From positions 1 to 29,684 of the forward strand of contig CANJYI010000002.1 in NCBI GenBank assembly GCA_947478975.1: DNA of 29,684 bases, written 5' to 3'. The stretch is from Chthoniobacteraceae bacterium. GTDB lineage: Bacteria > Verrucomicrobiota > Verrucomicrobiia > Chthoniobacterales > Chthoniobacteraceae. A program made the translations under genes and the position numbers. Positions 1-7,875 of this stretch are shown here, piece after piece. Every line of letters starts with the position of its first letter. The stretch's first letter is position 1. Below the pieces are notes generated by a model. It had not been told where the DNA came from and did not search any database. It saw only the letters and a program-made list of their open reading frames with translations.

Positions 1-1
1 C

Positions 2-160
2 CGTTTCACAAGCGTGGGAACCGCCGCCATCCTGCGCTGGGTGCGCCCGGTATGTTACCAGAACTTCCCGGACAACGCCCTGCCTCCCGAACTCCAAAAC
101 AGCAACCCCCAGAATCTGATGCGGCTGGTCAATGGCTGCCTGAACCGGACCCCGCTCTAG
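2..160 (+). CDS. C-terminal end of an unrecognised protein (5' end outside window)
   Basis: An open frame enters from the left edge and stops at TAG 158-160, giving the last 52 residues of a protein that ends in NGCLNRTPL. The composition (Asn, Pro, Leu, few Arg or Ala runs) looks more like a real protein end than the overlapping frames, which are Pro/Arg rich as expected of shadows in GC-rich DNA. No family is recognised and no motif is visible. The call rests only on frame quality and could be wrong. Confidence 0.4.
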   Translation, partial: RFTSVGTAAILRWVRPVCYQNFPDNALPPELQNSNPQNLMRLVNGCLNRTPL

Positions 161-210
161 AGTGTGTTCACTGCGGGTCACTTCCTGCTGACTCCTCAGG
201 GAGGAAAAGT

Positions 211-287
211 GATCCACAGATGACTCAGATTTTCACAGATACTGGTTACTGTTTTTCCATCTGTGAAATCTGAGACAGCTGCGGATA
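211..287. repeat. Palindromic intergenic repeat, copy 1
   Basis: The left arm 211-240 and right arm 259-287 are near-perfect reverse complements; the inner part (CAGATTTTCACAGAT against ATCTGTGAAATCTG) pairs with one bulge. The 18-base centre includes a run of T. The arms are built from repeats of an ACAGAT-like word. The same arm sequence recurs at 3531-3630 as a second hairpin and at 15281-15305 as a single arm, so this is a dispersed family rather than a terminator. It lies between the gene ending at 160 and the minus-strand gene ending at 336. Confidence 0.75.
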
Positions 288-335
288 CAAACCCGGGTGA
301 AAGATTTGCGGCCCCCACACAGAGGGAGCGGCGGC

Positions 336-1604
336 TCAGCGGGCGCCGGATTGATTCCAGAGAATGCGCAGGTTTTTGGTCTGCCTCCCGGCAAGGATGA
401 GGTCCGGTTTTCCATCGCCGTTTAAGTCCGCCGACTTGATGTCTTCGATGGCAACTTCCTCCCCAGAAATCCCGCTGGTGCGCCACTCCTTGCCCGCCGG
501 ATCGAGTGGTGTGAAAAGCCTGACCCCCGGCACGCCCTTCGGGTTCATCCCGCGCCAACCTGCGACAATCTGGTCGCTGCCGACTCCCAGAAAGTCACCC
601 ACGACAACGGCGTGGCCGTCCAGGAGCGTCTCGTCCAAAACCTGGCGTTTCCAAAGACCCTTGCCGGAATCCGGGTTCGTATAGAAGGCGACCGTCGTGC
701 CGTGCATCGGCTCGATGGTCGCGAAAAACCTGGCGCCGCCGGGCAGCCTGCCGTCGCGAACCTCCCCGGCCCAAGCCTCTGAGAGTTGGCGTTTCTTCCA
801 GGATCCCGTGCTGCGCCCGAACCAGAAAACCCCCTCCTTGGCCGCGGTCAGCAGCTCGTTCTCCGGATCGCTGTCCCAGTTGATCGGGTGAAAATTGTGG
901 CTGGCATGGGTGAACTCGCTCACCAGGGACAGCTTCCAAGGCTCCCTCGGATTTTGGGGCATCTCGTAGGCAAACACCTTGCTCCCCTCCCCGGCGTTGT
1001 TGCGGTTGCCCCGGCCGTGCAGAGGTTTGACCACCAGGTCCCACTTCCCCGACGGAGCCAGCACCCAGTGCATCCGGTGCACCGTCGGCTCGTGGTGCAG
1101 TTTGACGGCCTCCCAACGCTGCGTCCTGTCCGCGGGCGGGATGAGGTAAAACACCCCACCGCTCTTTTCCGGATCCATCGTCTCCCCCGGATTCCACTGC
1201 CCGCCGATGGCCACCTCCGCCTTTCCATCCCCATCAATGTCACGGGCGGCGATGCACACGTTGTCCCGTTCGGTGACATTGTCCACCATGACGTGCTTTT
1301 TCCAGGTAGGGTTTTCGTACCACTGCACCGTGTGCTGGTCGGCCAGAAGAATGTCTGGCTTCCCGTCGCCGTTGACGTCGGCGATGGCAATTCCGTAGCC
1401 GATCTGAACTTCCGCATCGATGGTTTCTGCACGAAAGGCGGCTTCAGGCGGCGCCGCTACGAGCGTGGGGGCGAACGAAAGGACGGTCAAGGCGGCCAAC
1501 CCCGCCCGTGGGCGAGCCGCAGGCCTTGGCGAGGCGGACGTTTTCGCCGCACTGTTTTCAGACTCTTTAGGAGGAATGGCTGGGGATAAAACGCGGGTTT
1601 TCAT
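336..1604 (-). CDS. Secreted FG-GAP/VCBS repeat protein
   Basis: This 422-residue protein has a long N-terminal region with a hydrophobic stretch ending near LVAAPPEA (about residues 35-52), read here as a signal peptide with an extended n-region. About five FG-GAP/VCBS blades follow. The first carries a calcium-type loop DVNGDGKPD, the second DIDGDGKAE and the last DLNGDGKPD; two middle blades (around NWDSDPENE and GDFLGVGSD) are more degenerate. Such proteins form seven-bladed propellers that bind calcium and often carbohydrate or protein partners outside the cell. No catalytic domain is visible. The ATG at 1604 is used because it is the only start ahead of the hydrophobic stretch; no Shine-Dalgarno sequence precedes it. 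It diverges from the peroxidase gene with a 102-base gap. Its precise role is unknown. Confidence 0.8.
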   Translation of the reverse strand: MKTRVLSPAIPPKESENSAAKTSASPRPAARPRAGLAALTVLSFAPTLVAAPPEAAFRAETIDAEVQIGYGIAIADVNGDGKPDILLADQHTVQWYENPTWKKHVMVDNVTERDNVCIAARDIDGDGKAEVAIGGQWNPGETMDPEKSGGVFYLIPPADRTQRWEAVKLHHEPTVHRMHWVLAPSGKWDLVVKPLHGRGNRNNAGEGSKVFAYEMPQNPREPWKLSLVSEFTHASHNFHPINWDSDPENELLTAAKEGVFWFGRSTGSWKKRQLSEAWAGEVRDGRLPGGARFFATIEPMHGTTVAFYTNPDSGKGLWKRQVLDETLLDGHAVVVGDFLGVGSDQIVAGWRGMNPKGVPGVRLFTPLDPAGKEWRTSGISGEEVAIEDIKSADLNGDGKPDLILAGRQTKNLRILWNQSGAR

Positions 1605-1706
1605 AGGGGGTACAAGTATCCACCTTAAGCCGATGTCAGGCGACGCCTCAAGACGAGTCGCTCCCTTCTGGACTCTGAAGGCTTCTTCGGGGATAAGGGA
1701 ACCCCC

Positions 1707-2255
1707 ATGAAACGTCTTGCATTCCTCCTAGCCCTCCCCCTCCTCATGAGCACCCTCAACGCGGCTCCCGCTCCCGACATTCTCAAAATCCCCGTCAAGG
1801 ACATCGCCGGCAAGGACACCAACCTCGCTGGTCTCGGCGGCAAGGCCGTTTTGGTGGTCAACGTCGCCAGCAAGTGCGGCTACACCCGCCAGTACGCAGG
1901 CCTCGAGTCACTCTACAAGGCCTACAAGGACAAGGGACTGGTGGTCGTCGGCGTCCCCTGCAACGACTTCGGCGGTCAGGAACCCGGAACTGAGGCGGAG
2001 ATCCTCCAGTTTTGTTCCTCCAAGTATAACGTGACCTTTCCCTTGCTCGGGAAAGTCGCAGTAAAAGGGGAAGCGGCACATCCCCTGTTTGCCACTTTGA
2101 CCGGAGACGCCGCCGGGCATCCCGGACCGGTAAAATGGAACTTCAACAAGTTCCTCATCGCCAAAGATGGATCACTCGCCGCCCGGTTCGACTCCAAGGT
2201 GGAGCCGGAATCTGAAGAACTCAAAGCAGCCATCGACAAGGTTCTTTCGAAGTAG
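1707..2255 (+). CDS. Secreted glutathione peroxidase (thioredoxin-type, Cys form)
   Basis: The 182-residue protein reduces hydroperoxides. A signal peptide covers about residues 1-19 (MKRLAFLLALPLL, cleavage near LNA-AP), so it probably acts in the periplasm or envelope. The peroxidatic cysteine is C57 in VASKCGYT; Q91 in FGGQEPG and W144-N145 in KWNF complete the catalytic tetrad of the family. C103 (LQFCSSKY) lies 46 residues after C57, the same spacing as the resolving cysteine of yeast Gpx3/Orp1. It is therefore probably a 2-Cys enzyme recycled by thioredoxin rather than glutathione. The usual NQFG is NDFG here. A weak AAGGGA lies 5' of the ATG. The gene stands alone and is followed by a strong terminator. 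Confidence 0.92.
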   Translation: MKRLAFLLALPLLMSTLNAAPAPDILKIPVKDIAGKDTNLAGLGGKAVLVVNVASKCGYTRQYAGLESLYKAYKDKGLVVVGVPCNDFGGQEPGTEAEILQFCSSKYNVTFPLLGKVAVKGEAAHPLFATLTGDAAGHPGPVKWNFNKFLIAKDGSLAARFDSKVEPESEELKAAIDKVLSK

Positions 2256-2298
2256 TCACCCCTCGGGGGCCCACTGGAGGTCCTCCTCTTTCTGCTGA

Positions 2299-2333
2299 CG
2301 CCCGGAATCCTAGCATTCCGGGCGTTTTGCTTT
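2299..2333 (+). terminator. Rho-independent terminator of the peroxidase gene
   Basis: A perfect 10-bp stem (2299-2308 with 2315-2324, CGCCCGGAAT/ATTCCGGGCG) with a 6-base loop is followed directly by TTTTGCTTT. It lies 43 bases after the peroxidase stop codon. Confidence 0.9.
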
Positions 2334-2351
2334 GTTGAGGGACGGCGCTCA

Positions 2352-2384
2352 GCCCTTTTGCGGAGTCAGCTCCGAATAAAGGGC
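2352..2384. other. Imperfect hairpin of unknown role
   Basis: An outer GCCCTTT/AAAGGGC pairing encloses an inner perfect CGGAG-TCAG-CTCCG stem-loop. It lies between the peroxidase terminator and the 3' end of the convergent gene at 2496. It could be the terminator of the minus-strand gene, a processed RNA structure or chance; no clear U-run follows on the minus strand. Confidence 0.3.
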
Positions 2385-2495
2385 CAGCACCTCGGTCTAT
2401 GATTTTTCACTCATAAAAGTGGGCCCTCAAAGGGGTGTGCTGCCGCCAAACTCCTCGCCCCCGCCCGCCAACTCTGGCGGGTGCTTACGCCGGGC

Positions 2496-3470
2496 CTACT
2501 GCAGCCAGAGACGAGCCAGGCCGGAGACTGCAAACCCTTTGGCTTCGCCGCCAAGCTGGACGGTCACTTTGCCGAGATTTCCCTGCATTTTCGCTGCGAC
2601 AATGGTGCCGTCCAACGGCTCGCCGGTGGGCTTGCGATCGACTCCGGCCGACGCCACACGCACCTTTTTCCCCATCGCCGCCGCCCGCGAAATCTCGATA
2701 CCCTCCTGGAAAAGAGTCAGCTCCAGCAGGCCTCCTTCGCTCGAGTCCACGTAGCCGGAAGCCCCTTCCTCGGCGAGGCGTTTGGACTCCAGAAGCTTCT
2801 GCTCCGACTGAAACTTCAGCAGACTTTCATCGTCCAAAAAGACGTTCCAACACATCTGGACCTTCCCCTTTCCCACCCCGTGGGTTTCGGTGCGGAGCCG
2901 GTCCCCGACCGCAATGTCCGCAAACTTTGCGGGCTGCGCGTTTTTCCAAAACTTGGTCTCGGAATCCGTTGAAAGAACAATGCCCTTCTCCCGAACATAG
3001 GACAGGTCGGCACTTGCCTGGGTGACGGTGAGCTTACCGCCGGCGGCGTCGAGGGCGTCCACATGGAAATACTCCTTGTGGCCGTTCATCATGTTCATCT
3101 GGTCTTGGATATAGGTCAGCCACGTCCACTGGCCGTCCTCGGCCTCGTGCATCCGGAAGATCGCGCGGACCCCGATCCGGAAGTCCTGCAGGTCGCCGAA
3201 CGCCGCATGGTGCAGCAGCTCGGCGTAGGGCAGCACAGTAAACGGCATGAGCTCGTCGGTTCCTTCCTTACGAAAGGTGCCGGTGCGGGTTTTCAGGTCG
3301 ATGCTGACCAACTCTCCCCAGATACGGCGCATAGCGTCCGTGGGAACGATGACTTTGCCGGGAGTGATCTTCTGGACGGGCTTCGCCGGAGCCGCAGGTT
3401 CGGCGCCGTAGGCCGCCACAGCGCTGAGGGCAACGACACCGAGGAAAGAAAGAAGGGGGAGGTTTTTCAT
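2496..3470 (-). CDS. Secreted protein of unknown function
   Basis: The protein has 324 residues from the ATG at 3470, which places a textbook signal peptide at the N-terminus (MKNLPLLSFLGVVALSAVAA, cleavage near AYGA-EP). A GTG 13 codons upstream is possible but would put charged residues ahead of the signal. The mature part seems to hold two similar beta-rich units, about residues 45-115 (WGELVSIDLKTRTGTF...) and 135-210 (HVDALDAAGGKLTV...DIAVGDRL). Each has the pattern of a strand, a Gly turn and a Gly-Asp turn seen in small beta barrels. There are no cysteine pairs or catalytic signatures and no TM segment beyond the signal. I do not recognise the family. The gene is separated from its upstream minus-strand neighbour by repeat copy 2. 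Confidence 0.75.
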   Translation of the reverse strand: MKNLPLLSFLGVVALSAVAAYGAEPAAPAKPVQKITPGKVIVPTDAMRRIWGELVSIDLKTRTGTFRKEGTDELMPFTVLPYAELLHHAAFGDLQDFRIGVRAIFRMHEAEDGQWTWLTYIQDQMNMMNGHKEYFHVDALDAAGGKLTVTQASADLSYVREKGIVLSTDSETKFWKNAQPAKFADIAVGDRLRTETHGVGKGKVQMCWNVFLDDESLLKFQSEQKLLESKRLAEEGASGYVDSSEGGLLELTLFQEGIEISRAAAMGKKVRVASAGVDRKPTGEPLDGTIVAAKMQGNLGKVTVQLGGEAKGFAVSGLARLWLQ

Positions 3471-3530
3471 AAACGGGGACAAACCGGCAAGCTCTCCTAA
3501 AACGAGCACATAAACAACTGCTTCAGAGGT

Positions 3531-3630
3531 GGATCCGCAGATTCTACAGATTCAACAGATGAGAAGAGACCACAAAAGGATTCACCCATCCCCGTCTTTC
3601 AACTGTGAGCATCTGTATCATCTGCGGATA
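3531..3630. repeat. Palindromic intergenic repeat, copy 2
   Basis: The left arm 3531-3561 (GGATCCGCAGATTCTACAGA...) and right arm 3603-3630 (ending ATCTGCGGATA) are imperfect reverse complements around a 41-base centre. The arms match those of copy 1 (211-287). The outermost ATCCGCAG/CTGCGGAT ends are nearly the same in both. It lies in the gap between two minus-strand genes (3471-3688). Confidence 0.75.
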
Positions 3631-3688
3631 ACCTCCAATTCAACAGGCGTTCGCAAAAAGTTGCCCTCGGTGGAAAAGACGAGCCCGC

Positions 3689-6600
3689 CTAGAGGCTCTT
3701 GAGATAAGCGACGAGGTCGGCGATCGTCTGGGCGCCGAGGCCCAGCTGAGCGGGTTCGTACATGAGGGAACGTTTCATCTGTGTCATCGATTCAATCTTG
3801 GAACGCGGGATGGTTTGAAGCGTCCCGCCCATGCACTTGAGGATGACTGGATCGCCTCCTGCAAGCGCCATGCCTTGAATCGTAAGCCCGTCCTTGGTCT
3901 TCACCTCAGAACCGGCGTAGCCGTGGGCAATGGAGGCGGACGGATTACTGATGGCCTCGATGATCATTTCCGCAGTCTGCTGCTTGCCGTACTCGGTAAG
4001 CTCCGGACCGTATTCCACCCCGACGGCTCCGATTTTGTGGCAGGCATAACACACACCCACCGCCGACTTCCCGCGGACGGCGTCTCCGGCGAGTTTGGCG
4101 ATTTCGGAAGGGGCCGGAAGAGCCGGGGCGTTGGGCACCGGAGGAGGGAGCTCCACCGCCGTGAGCTTGATGTTGTCCGGATCGTAGAGCCCGGCGGTCT
4201 TGAGCTTCGCGTCCACGCCGTGGTCGGACCAGTCGTTGGTCTTCCTATTGAGAAGCCACCAAAGCGCCAGGCCGCTCTGAGAGGAGGCCTTGTCGGCGGC
4301 CGCGGCAAGCATGGCGGCGGAGGCTTCCTGACTGGGGGAAAAGGCCAGCGCGGTGAGCATCAATTTGCGCTGGTCTGCCGACAGCTTCGCGGAGGAAGCG
4401 CGTGCCGCCAAAGAGGGAACCGCTTCAGCCGGGTGCAACCGCCACGCGAGTCGGGCGGCGGCCTCGCTCCACTCGAGCGGATCCTTGGAGCGGCCCCCGG
4501 AAAGCGCGGCGTACACTGCTGCTTCCTTGCCCTCACTGCCCAGGCCGACTGCGTCCAGATAGGCGCGGTCTTTGCCGTCGAACTGCGCGCCAATTTTGGC
4601 CAACAGCGGCACGCTGTCCGCCGCCGGCACATCCCGCAGGCTTGTCGCCACCTCCCGACGCACGGCGGCTGATGCGTCGCCCGCCAGTCGCTTAGCCAGC
4701 GCCAAGCCGTCCGCACCCGCACGCTTGAGCGCACGGTAGGCGACCAGTCTCCGCTGGGCGTCGCCGTCTTCCAGCAACCCGCGCACCTTCCCATTTCCCG
4801 CCTCCCCCATTTGCGCCAGCAAAAACACCGCCCGCGCCTGGATGTAGGGATTCGCGTCCTTAAGCAGTTCGGCGACCGCGGGCACCGCCTTATCGCCCTG
4901 CGCCTTCAATCGGGTGAAGCCACTGTAACGCACGTTCACCGCCGGGCTCTTGAGCGCGGCGATCTGGCCCTCCGTGGTGTTCAGATCAAACTTTGGGACG
5001 ACGGACTTGAAGCCCTTGGGCGCAATCCGGTAGATCGCCCCCGTCATCCGGTCGTCCCGCGTGCCGTGGCCGCCCACGCCCGGATCGTACCAGTCCGCCA
5101 CATAGAGCGCACCGTCTGGACCAACGCAAACGTCGCTCGGACGGAACCAGTTTTTGAGGCCGGTGCGTGTGGTGCGGCCCGAAAGGAAGTCCGACCCAGC
5201 CCATTCCTTTTCCTTGTTGGAGGTGAAGAACTCCATGCGTTCCAGCTTCCAGTCGGCACCGTCAGCCTTGGGGTGGTAGCCATAGATAACGTTCTTTCCG
5301 GATTCGCAGGCGAGGAGCAGCCCCTGCCATTTATCGCCCAGCGCGCCGTTTTCATAGAAGACAACGCCCGTGGGCGCACCGCCTCCATACACATCCCCAG
5401 CGGGCATGGTGCCGGGATCCTCCTGCCGCCATTCCGCGGTGGGTACGTCCTGACCGGGACGCCGGTCCGCCGCCCAGGACCGCTTGCCGTCTGCGGATGC
5501 GAACCCTGCGTTGCCACCCTCGAGCATCGCGCTGACGCGGCAGGCGGGCGGGTCGTCGTTGTCGCTTTGGAAGACGTCGCCCATGGAAGTGACGGCCTGC
5601 TCGTAGCTGTTGCGGAAGTTGTGGCCGATGATCGAGACCTGGCTTCCGTCCGGGTTCATCCTCGCCGCAAAGCCGCCGATCCAAACATGGCCGTCGTCAC
5701 TGCGTTGTCCGGCGATGTTCTGGAGCTGGTAGGGGCTTCCCATGCGGAAGGTCTTGCCCGACTTGTCGGTGAACTCCGCCCCGGTGTTGCCCTGATTCCA
5801 ATACCAGAGACCATCCGGCCCTGCGGTGACGCTGTGGAGGCTGTGGTCGTGCTGCCGACCGTTGAAGCCGGTCAGGAGCACCTCCTTCTTGTCCACAGCG
5901 GGATCGAATTTCCCGTCGCCGTTGACGTCGGTGTACACAATCAGGTCCGGCGGTTGTGACACCACCACCCGGTTCTCAAACACCGCGATTCCCAGCGGGG
6001 CGGCAAGGCCCGGCTCCTGCACAAACAATGAGGATTTGTCTGCGACCCCGAGTCCCGTGGAATCCTCCAAAACCACAATACGGTCACCTTCCGGCTGGCG
6101 CTTGGCTTTGCCGCGGTAGTTGACCCCTTCGGCCACCCAGAGCCTGCCCTGGGCGTCAAAATCCATGTTGGTGGGATTCAGCAGGTGGGGCGACTTCGCC
6201 CACAAAGTGACCTCCAGTCCTTCGGGAAGGGTAAACAGGCCAGGCGGCACCTCGGTGGGCCAGTCGGCGGCGATAGGCTCCACCGTCGAGCCGGGCTTTG
6301 GCGGCTGCGCGGTGAACACGCGAAAGCGCACCTTGGCGGCGCTAGGCTGCCCCGCCCGGATGGCGCCACCGTCGTCAATGCCAACGAGCGTCTCCAGTCG
6401 TTCCACCCCAGCCGGAAGGTCGTAGGCGATTACGGAGGCAGCATGCACTCCGATCCCTTTTTCGTACGTCTTACCAGCGATTCGAAACGGCTTGCCCTCC
6501 ATGTTGAGATTCACCCGGGCTTGGCCCCATCCGCTGGTGGCTGACTTCCAGGGCAGGCTGCTCAACTCCTTGCGGGTGCCGTCGGCAAACACGAGGGTCG

Positions 6601-7750
6601 GTTCGATCCAGTTGGACCAGTCGCAGGCGATTTCCCCCTCGGGATCAACCACCAGATAAAGTTCCTTGGCTCCTTTGAGCTGCGCGGTCAGGGGCACCAA
6701 CCGCTCGGCGGAACCACTGGTGAGGATGCTGCTTTCAGCAACCGACTTGGTAGCAGACGCCCCGTTTGCGTTTCCATTGCCCGCTGCAGGGGCGACAGAG
6801 CCCAGCTTCGGGAACTTCGCCTCCCGCTCGGTTGGCACCTCAGCGACAGGCAGCGCCTTGAATTCGCCGGCCTTCGGCAACGTGAGACGCGGCTTGTTTG
6901 CACCCTTGTCGTCCAGGTTAGCGTTGAGTTCGTCCTCGCTGAGTGCGGTGGACTTCACCCCTTCCGAGGGCACCTCCAGCCCGGCCACCCAGACAATCGC
7001 GTTGAGCGCCAAGGTGCGGAAGCCGTCCACGGCCCAATTCCTGTGGTAATGCCCGCCCGTGAAGCCCACCCCCCGACCGCCGTCCTTCCTCTCAACGCCC
7101 CACATGAGGGACTGCGGCTTGTCCAGTCCGGCCACCCCGTGTTCGTTCCAAAGGTTGATGTAGCGCTTCATCCGCTCGCGCGTGGGCGTGGCGGTGACCA
7201 AATCCAGCACCTCCCCGCGCTCGGGACGGAACCGCATGTTGTAATAAAACTCGTCGTAGGCCTCGACGGTGGAGGTCACCCCGCGCGAAACGGGATGGTT
7301 GGGCAGGGCCTTGAGGTCCGCCACCCAGTGGGGGTTTACGGACCACCCGGTTTCAAACGCGCCGCCAATCCAGGGGCGGTAGTATTTTTCGCCCTCCGGC
7401 GCGCTCGGATGCACCGCGTAGTGCATGAACATGATGCCGACCCCTTTTTTGGCGAGGGCGTCCATCTTCTCCCAGCCCTTGCCGACGACGCTGGTGCCGT
7501 CGGCGTAAATCACCACGGCCTTGGCTCCATCCAGAACGGATTCATCCGCCGGCCAGCCCTTGAGGACCTCGGCTTTCAAATCCACCCCCTCCTGCTGGTT
7601 GATCGCCTTGGCCAGGAGCTGGCAACCGGCGAAGAACTCGTGTTCACCGGGGCCGTGACTGCGTCCGCCCGCTAAAAAAACAACCCGGTTTTCAGCAAAG
7701 GCGGCCGCCGAAAGGCCGAGGAATACGGATATGGCGAGTGAGAGTTTCAT
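3689..7750 (-). CDS. Secreted multidomain protein: ThuA-like, NPCBM-like, PVC-type propeller, HEAT-like repeats and CxxCH cytochrome
   Basis: The start is ATG 7750, which gives a 1353-residue protein with a clean signal peptide (MKLSLAISVFLGLSAAAFAE); the open frame extends 109 codons upstream but that part is not protein-like. In order: a ThuA-like (trehalose-utilisation, class I amidotransferase-like fold) domain at about 20-260 (FLAGGRSHGPGEHEF); a linker rich in Ala/Gly/Pro; an NPCBM-like carbohydrate-binding region at about 350-480 (YEKGIGVHAAS, VGIDDGG); a PVC-type membrane-bound dehydrogenase propeller at about 505-915; HEAT-like helical repeats at about 930-1150; and a cytochrome c domain with CYACH at C1234-H1238. 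A Met-rich C-terminal part may give the distal haem ligand. The architecture is typical of Planctomycetota/Verrucomicrobiota and suggests oxidation of a sugar outside the cell with electron transfer to haem. The substrate is unknown. It follows the sulfatase gene on the same strand with a 125-base gap. Confidence 0.88.
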   Translation of the reverse strand: MKLSLAISVFLGLSAAAFAENRVVFLAGGRSHGPGEHEFFAGCQLLAKAINQQEGVDLKAEVLKGWPADESVLDGAKAVVIYADGTSVVGKGWEKMDALAKKGVGIMFMHYAVHPSAPEGEKYYRPWIGGAFETGWSVNPHWVADLKALPNHPVSRGVTSTVEAYDEFYYNMRFRPERGEVLDLVTATPTRERMKRYINLWNEHGVAGLDKPQSLMWGVERKDGGRGVGFTGGHYHRNWAVDGFRTLALNAIVWVAGLEVPSEGVKSTALSEDELNANLDDKGANKPRLTLPKAGEFKALPVAEVPTEREAKFPKLGSVAPAAGNGNANGASATKSVAESSILTSGSAERLVPLTAQLKGAKELYLVVDPEGEIACDWSNWIEPTLVFADGTRKELSSLPWKSATSGWGQARVNLNMEGKPFRIAGKTYEKGIGVHAASVIAYDLPAGVERLETLVGIDDGGAIRAGQPSAAKVRFRVFTAQPPKPGSTVEPIAADWPTEVPPGLFTLPEGLEVTLWAKSPHLLNPTNMDFDAQGRLWVAEGVNYRGKAKRQPEGDRIVVLEDSTGLGVADKSSLFVQEPGLAAPLGIAVFENRVVVSQPPDLIVYTDVNGDGKFDPAVDKKEVLLTGFNGRQHDHSLHSVTAGPDGLWYWNQGNTGAEFTDKSGKTFRMGSPYQLQNIAGQRSDDGHVWIGGFAARMNPDGSQVSIIGHNFRNSYEQAVTSMGDVFQSDNDDPPACRVSAMLEGGNAGFASADGKRSWAADRRPGQDVPTAEWRQEDPGTMPAGDVYGGGAPTGVVFYENGALGDKWQGLLLACESGKNVIYGYHPKADGADWKLERMEFFTSNKEKEWAGSDFLSGRTTRTGLKNWFRPSDVCVGPDGALYVADWYDPGVGGHGTRDDRMTGAIYRIAPKGFKSVVPKFDLNTTEGQIAALKSPAVNVRYSGFTRLKAQGDKAVPAVAELLKDANPYIQARAVFLLAQMGEAGNGKVRGLLEDGDAQRRLVAYRALKRAGADGLALAKRLAGDASAAVRREVATSLRDVPAADSVPLLAKIGAQFDGKDRAYLDAVGLGSEGKEAAVYAALSGGRSKDPLEWSEAAARLAWRLHPAEAVPSLAARASSAKLSADQRKLMLTALAFSPSQEASAAMLAAAADKASSQSGLALWWLLNRKTNDWSDHGVDAKLKTAGLYDPDNIKLTAVELPPPVPNAPALPAPSEIAKLAGDAVRGKSAVGVCYACHKIGAVGVEYGPELTEYGKQQTAEMIIEAISNPSASIAHGYAGSEVKTKDGLTIQGMALAGGDPVILKCMGGTLQTIPRSKIESMTQMKRSLMYEPAQLGLGAQTIADLVAYLKSL

Positions 7751-7875
7751 GAATGTGGGTAGGAAGAGTCTTTGGTCGAAGTTTTCTTCGGAGAAATCGC
7801 AAGTCGGGGGTGAAGGAAGCGTGGAACGCCAATACGAAGACTTCGCACAGAGGTCCCACGGCGTCAGAGATGACG

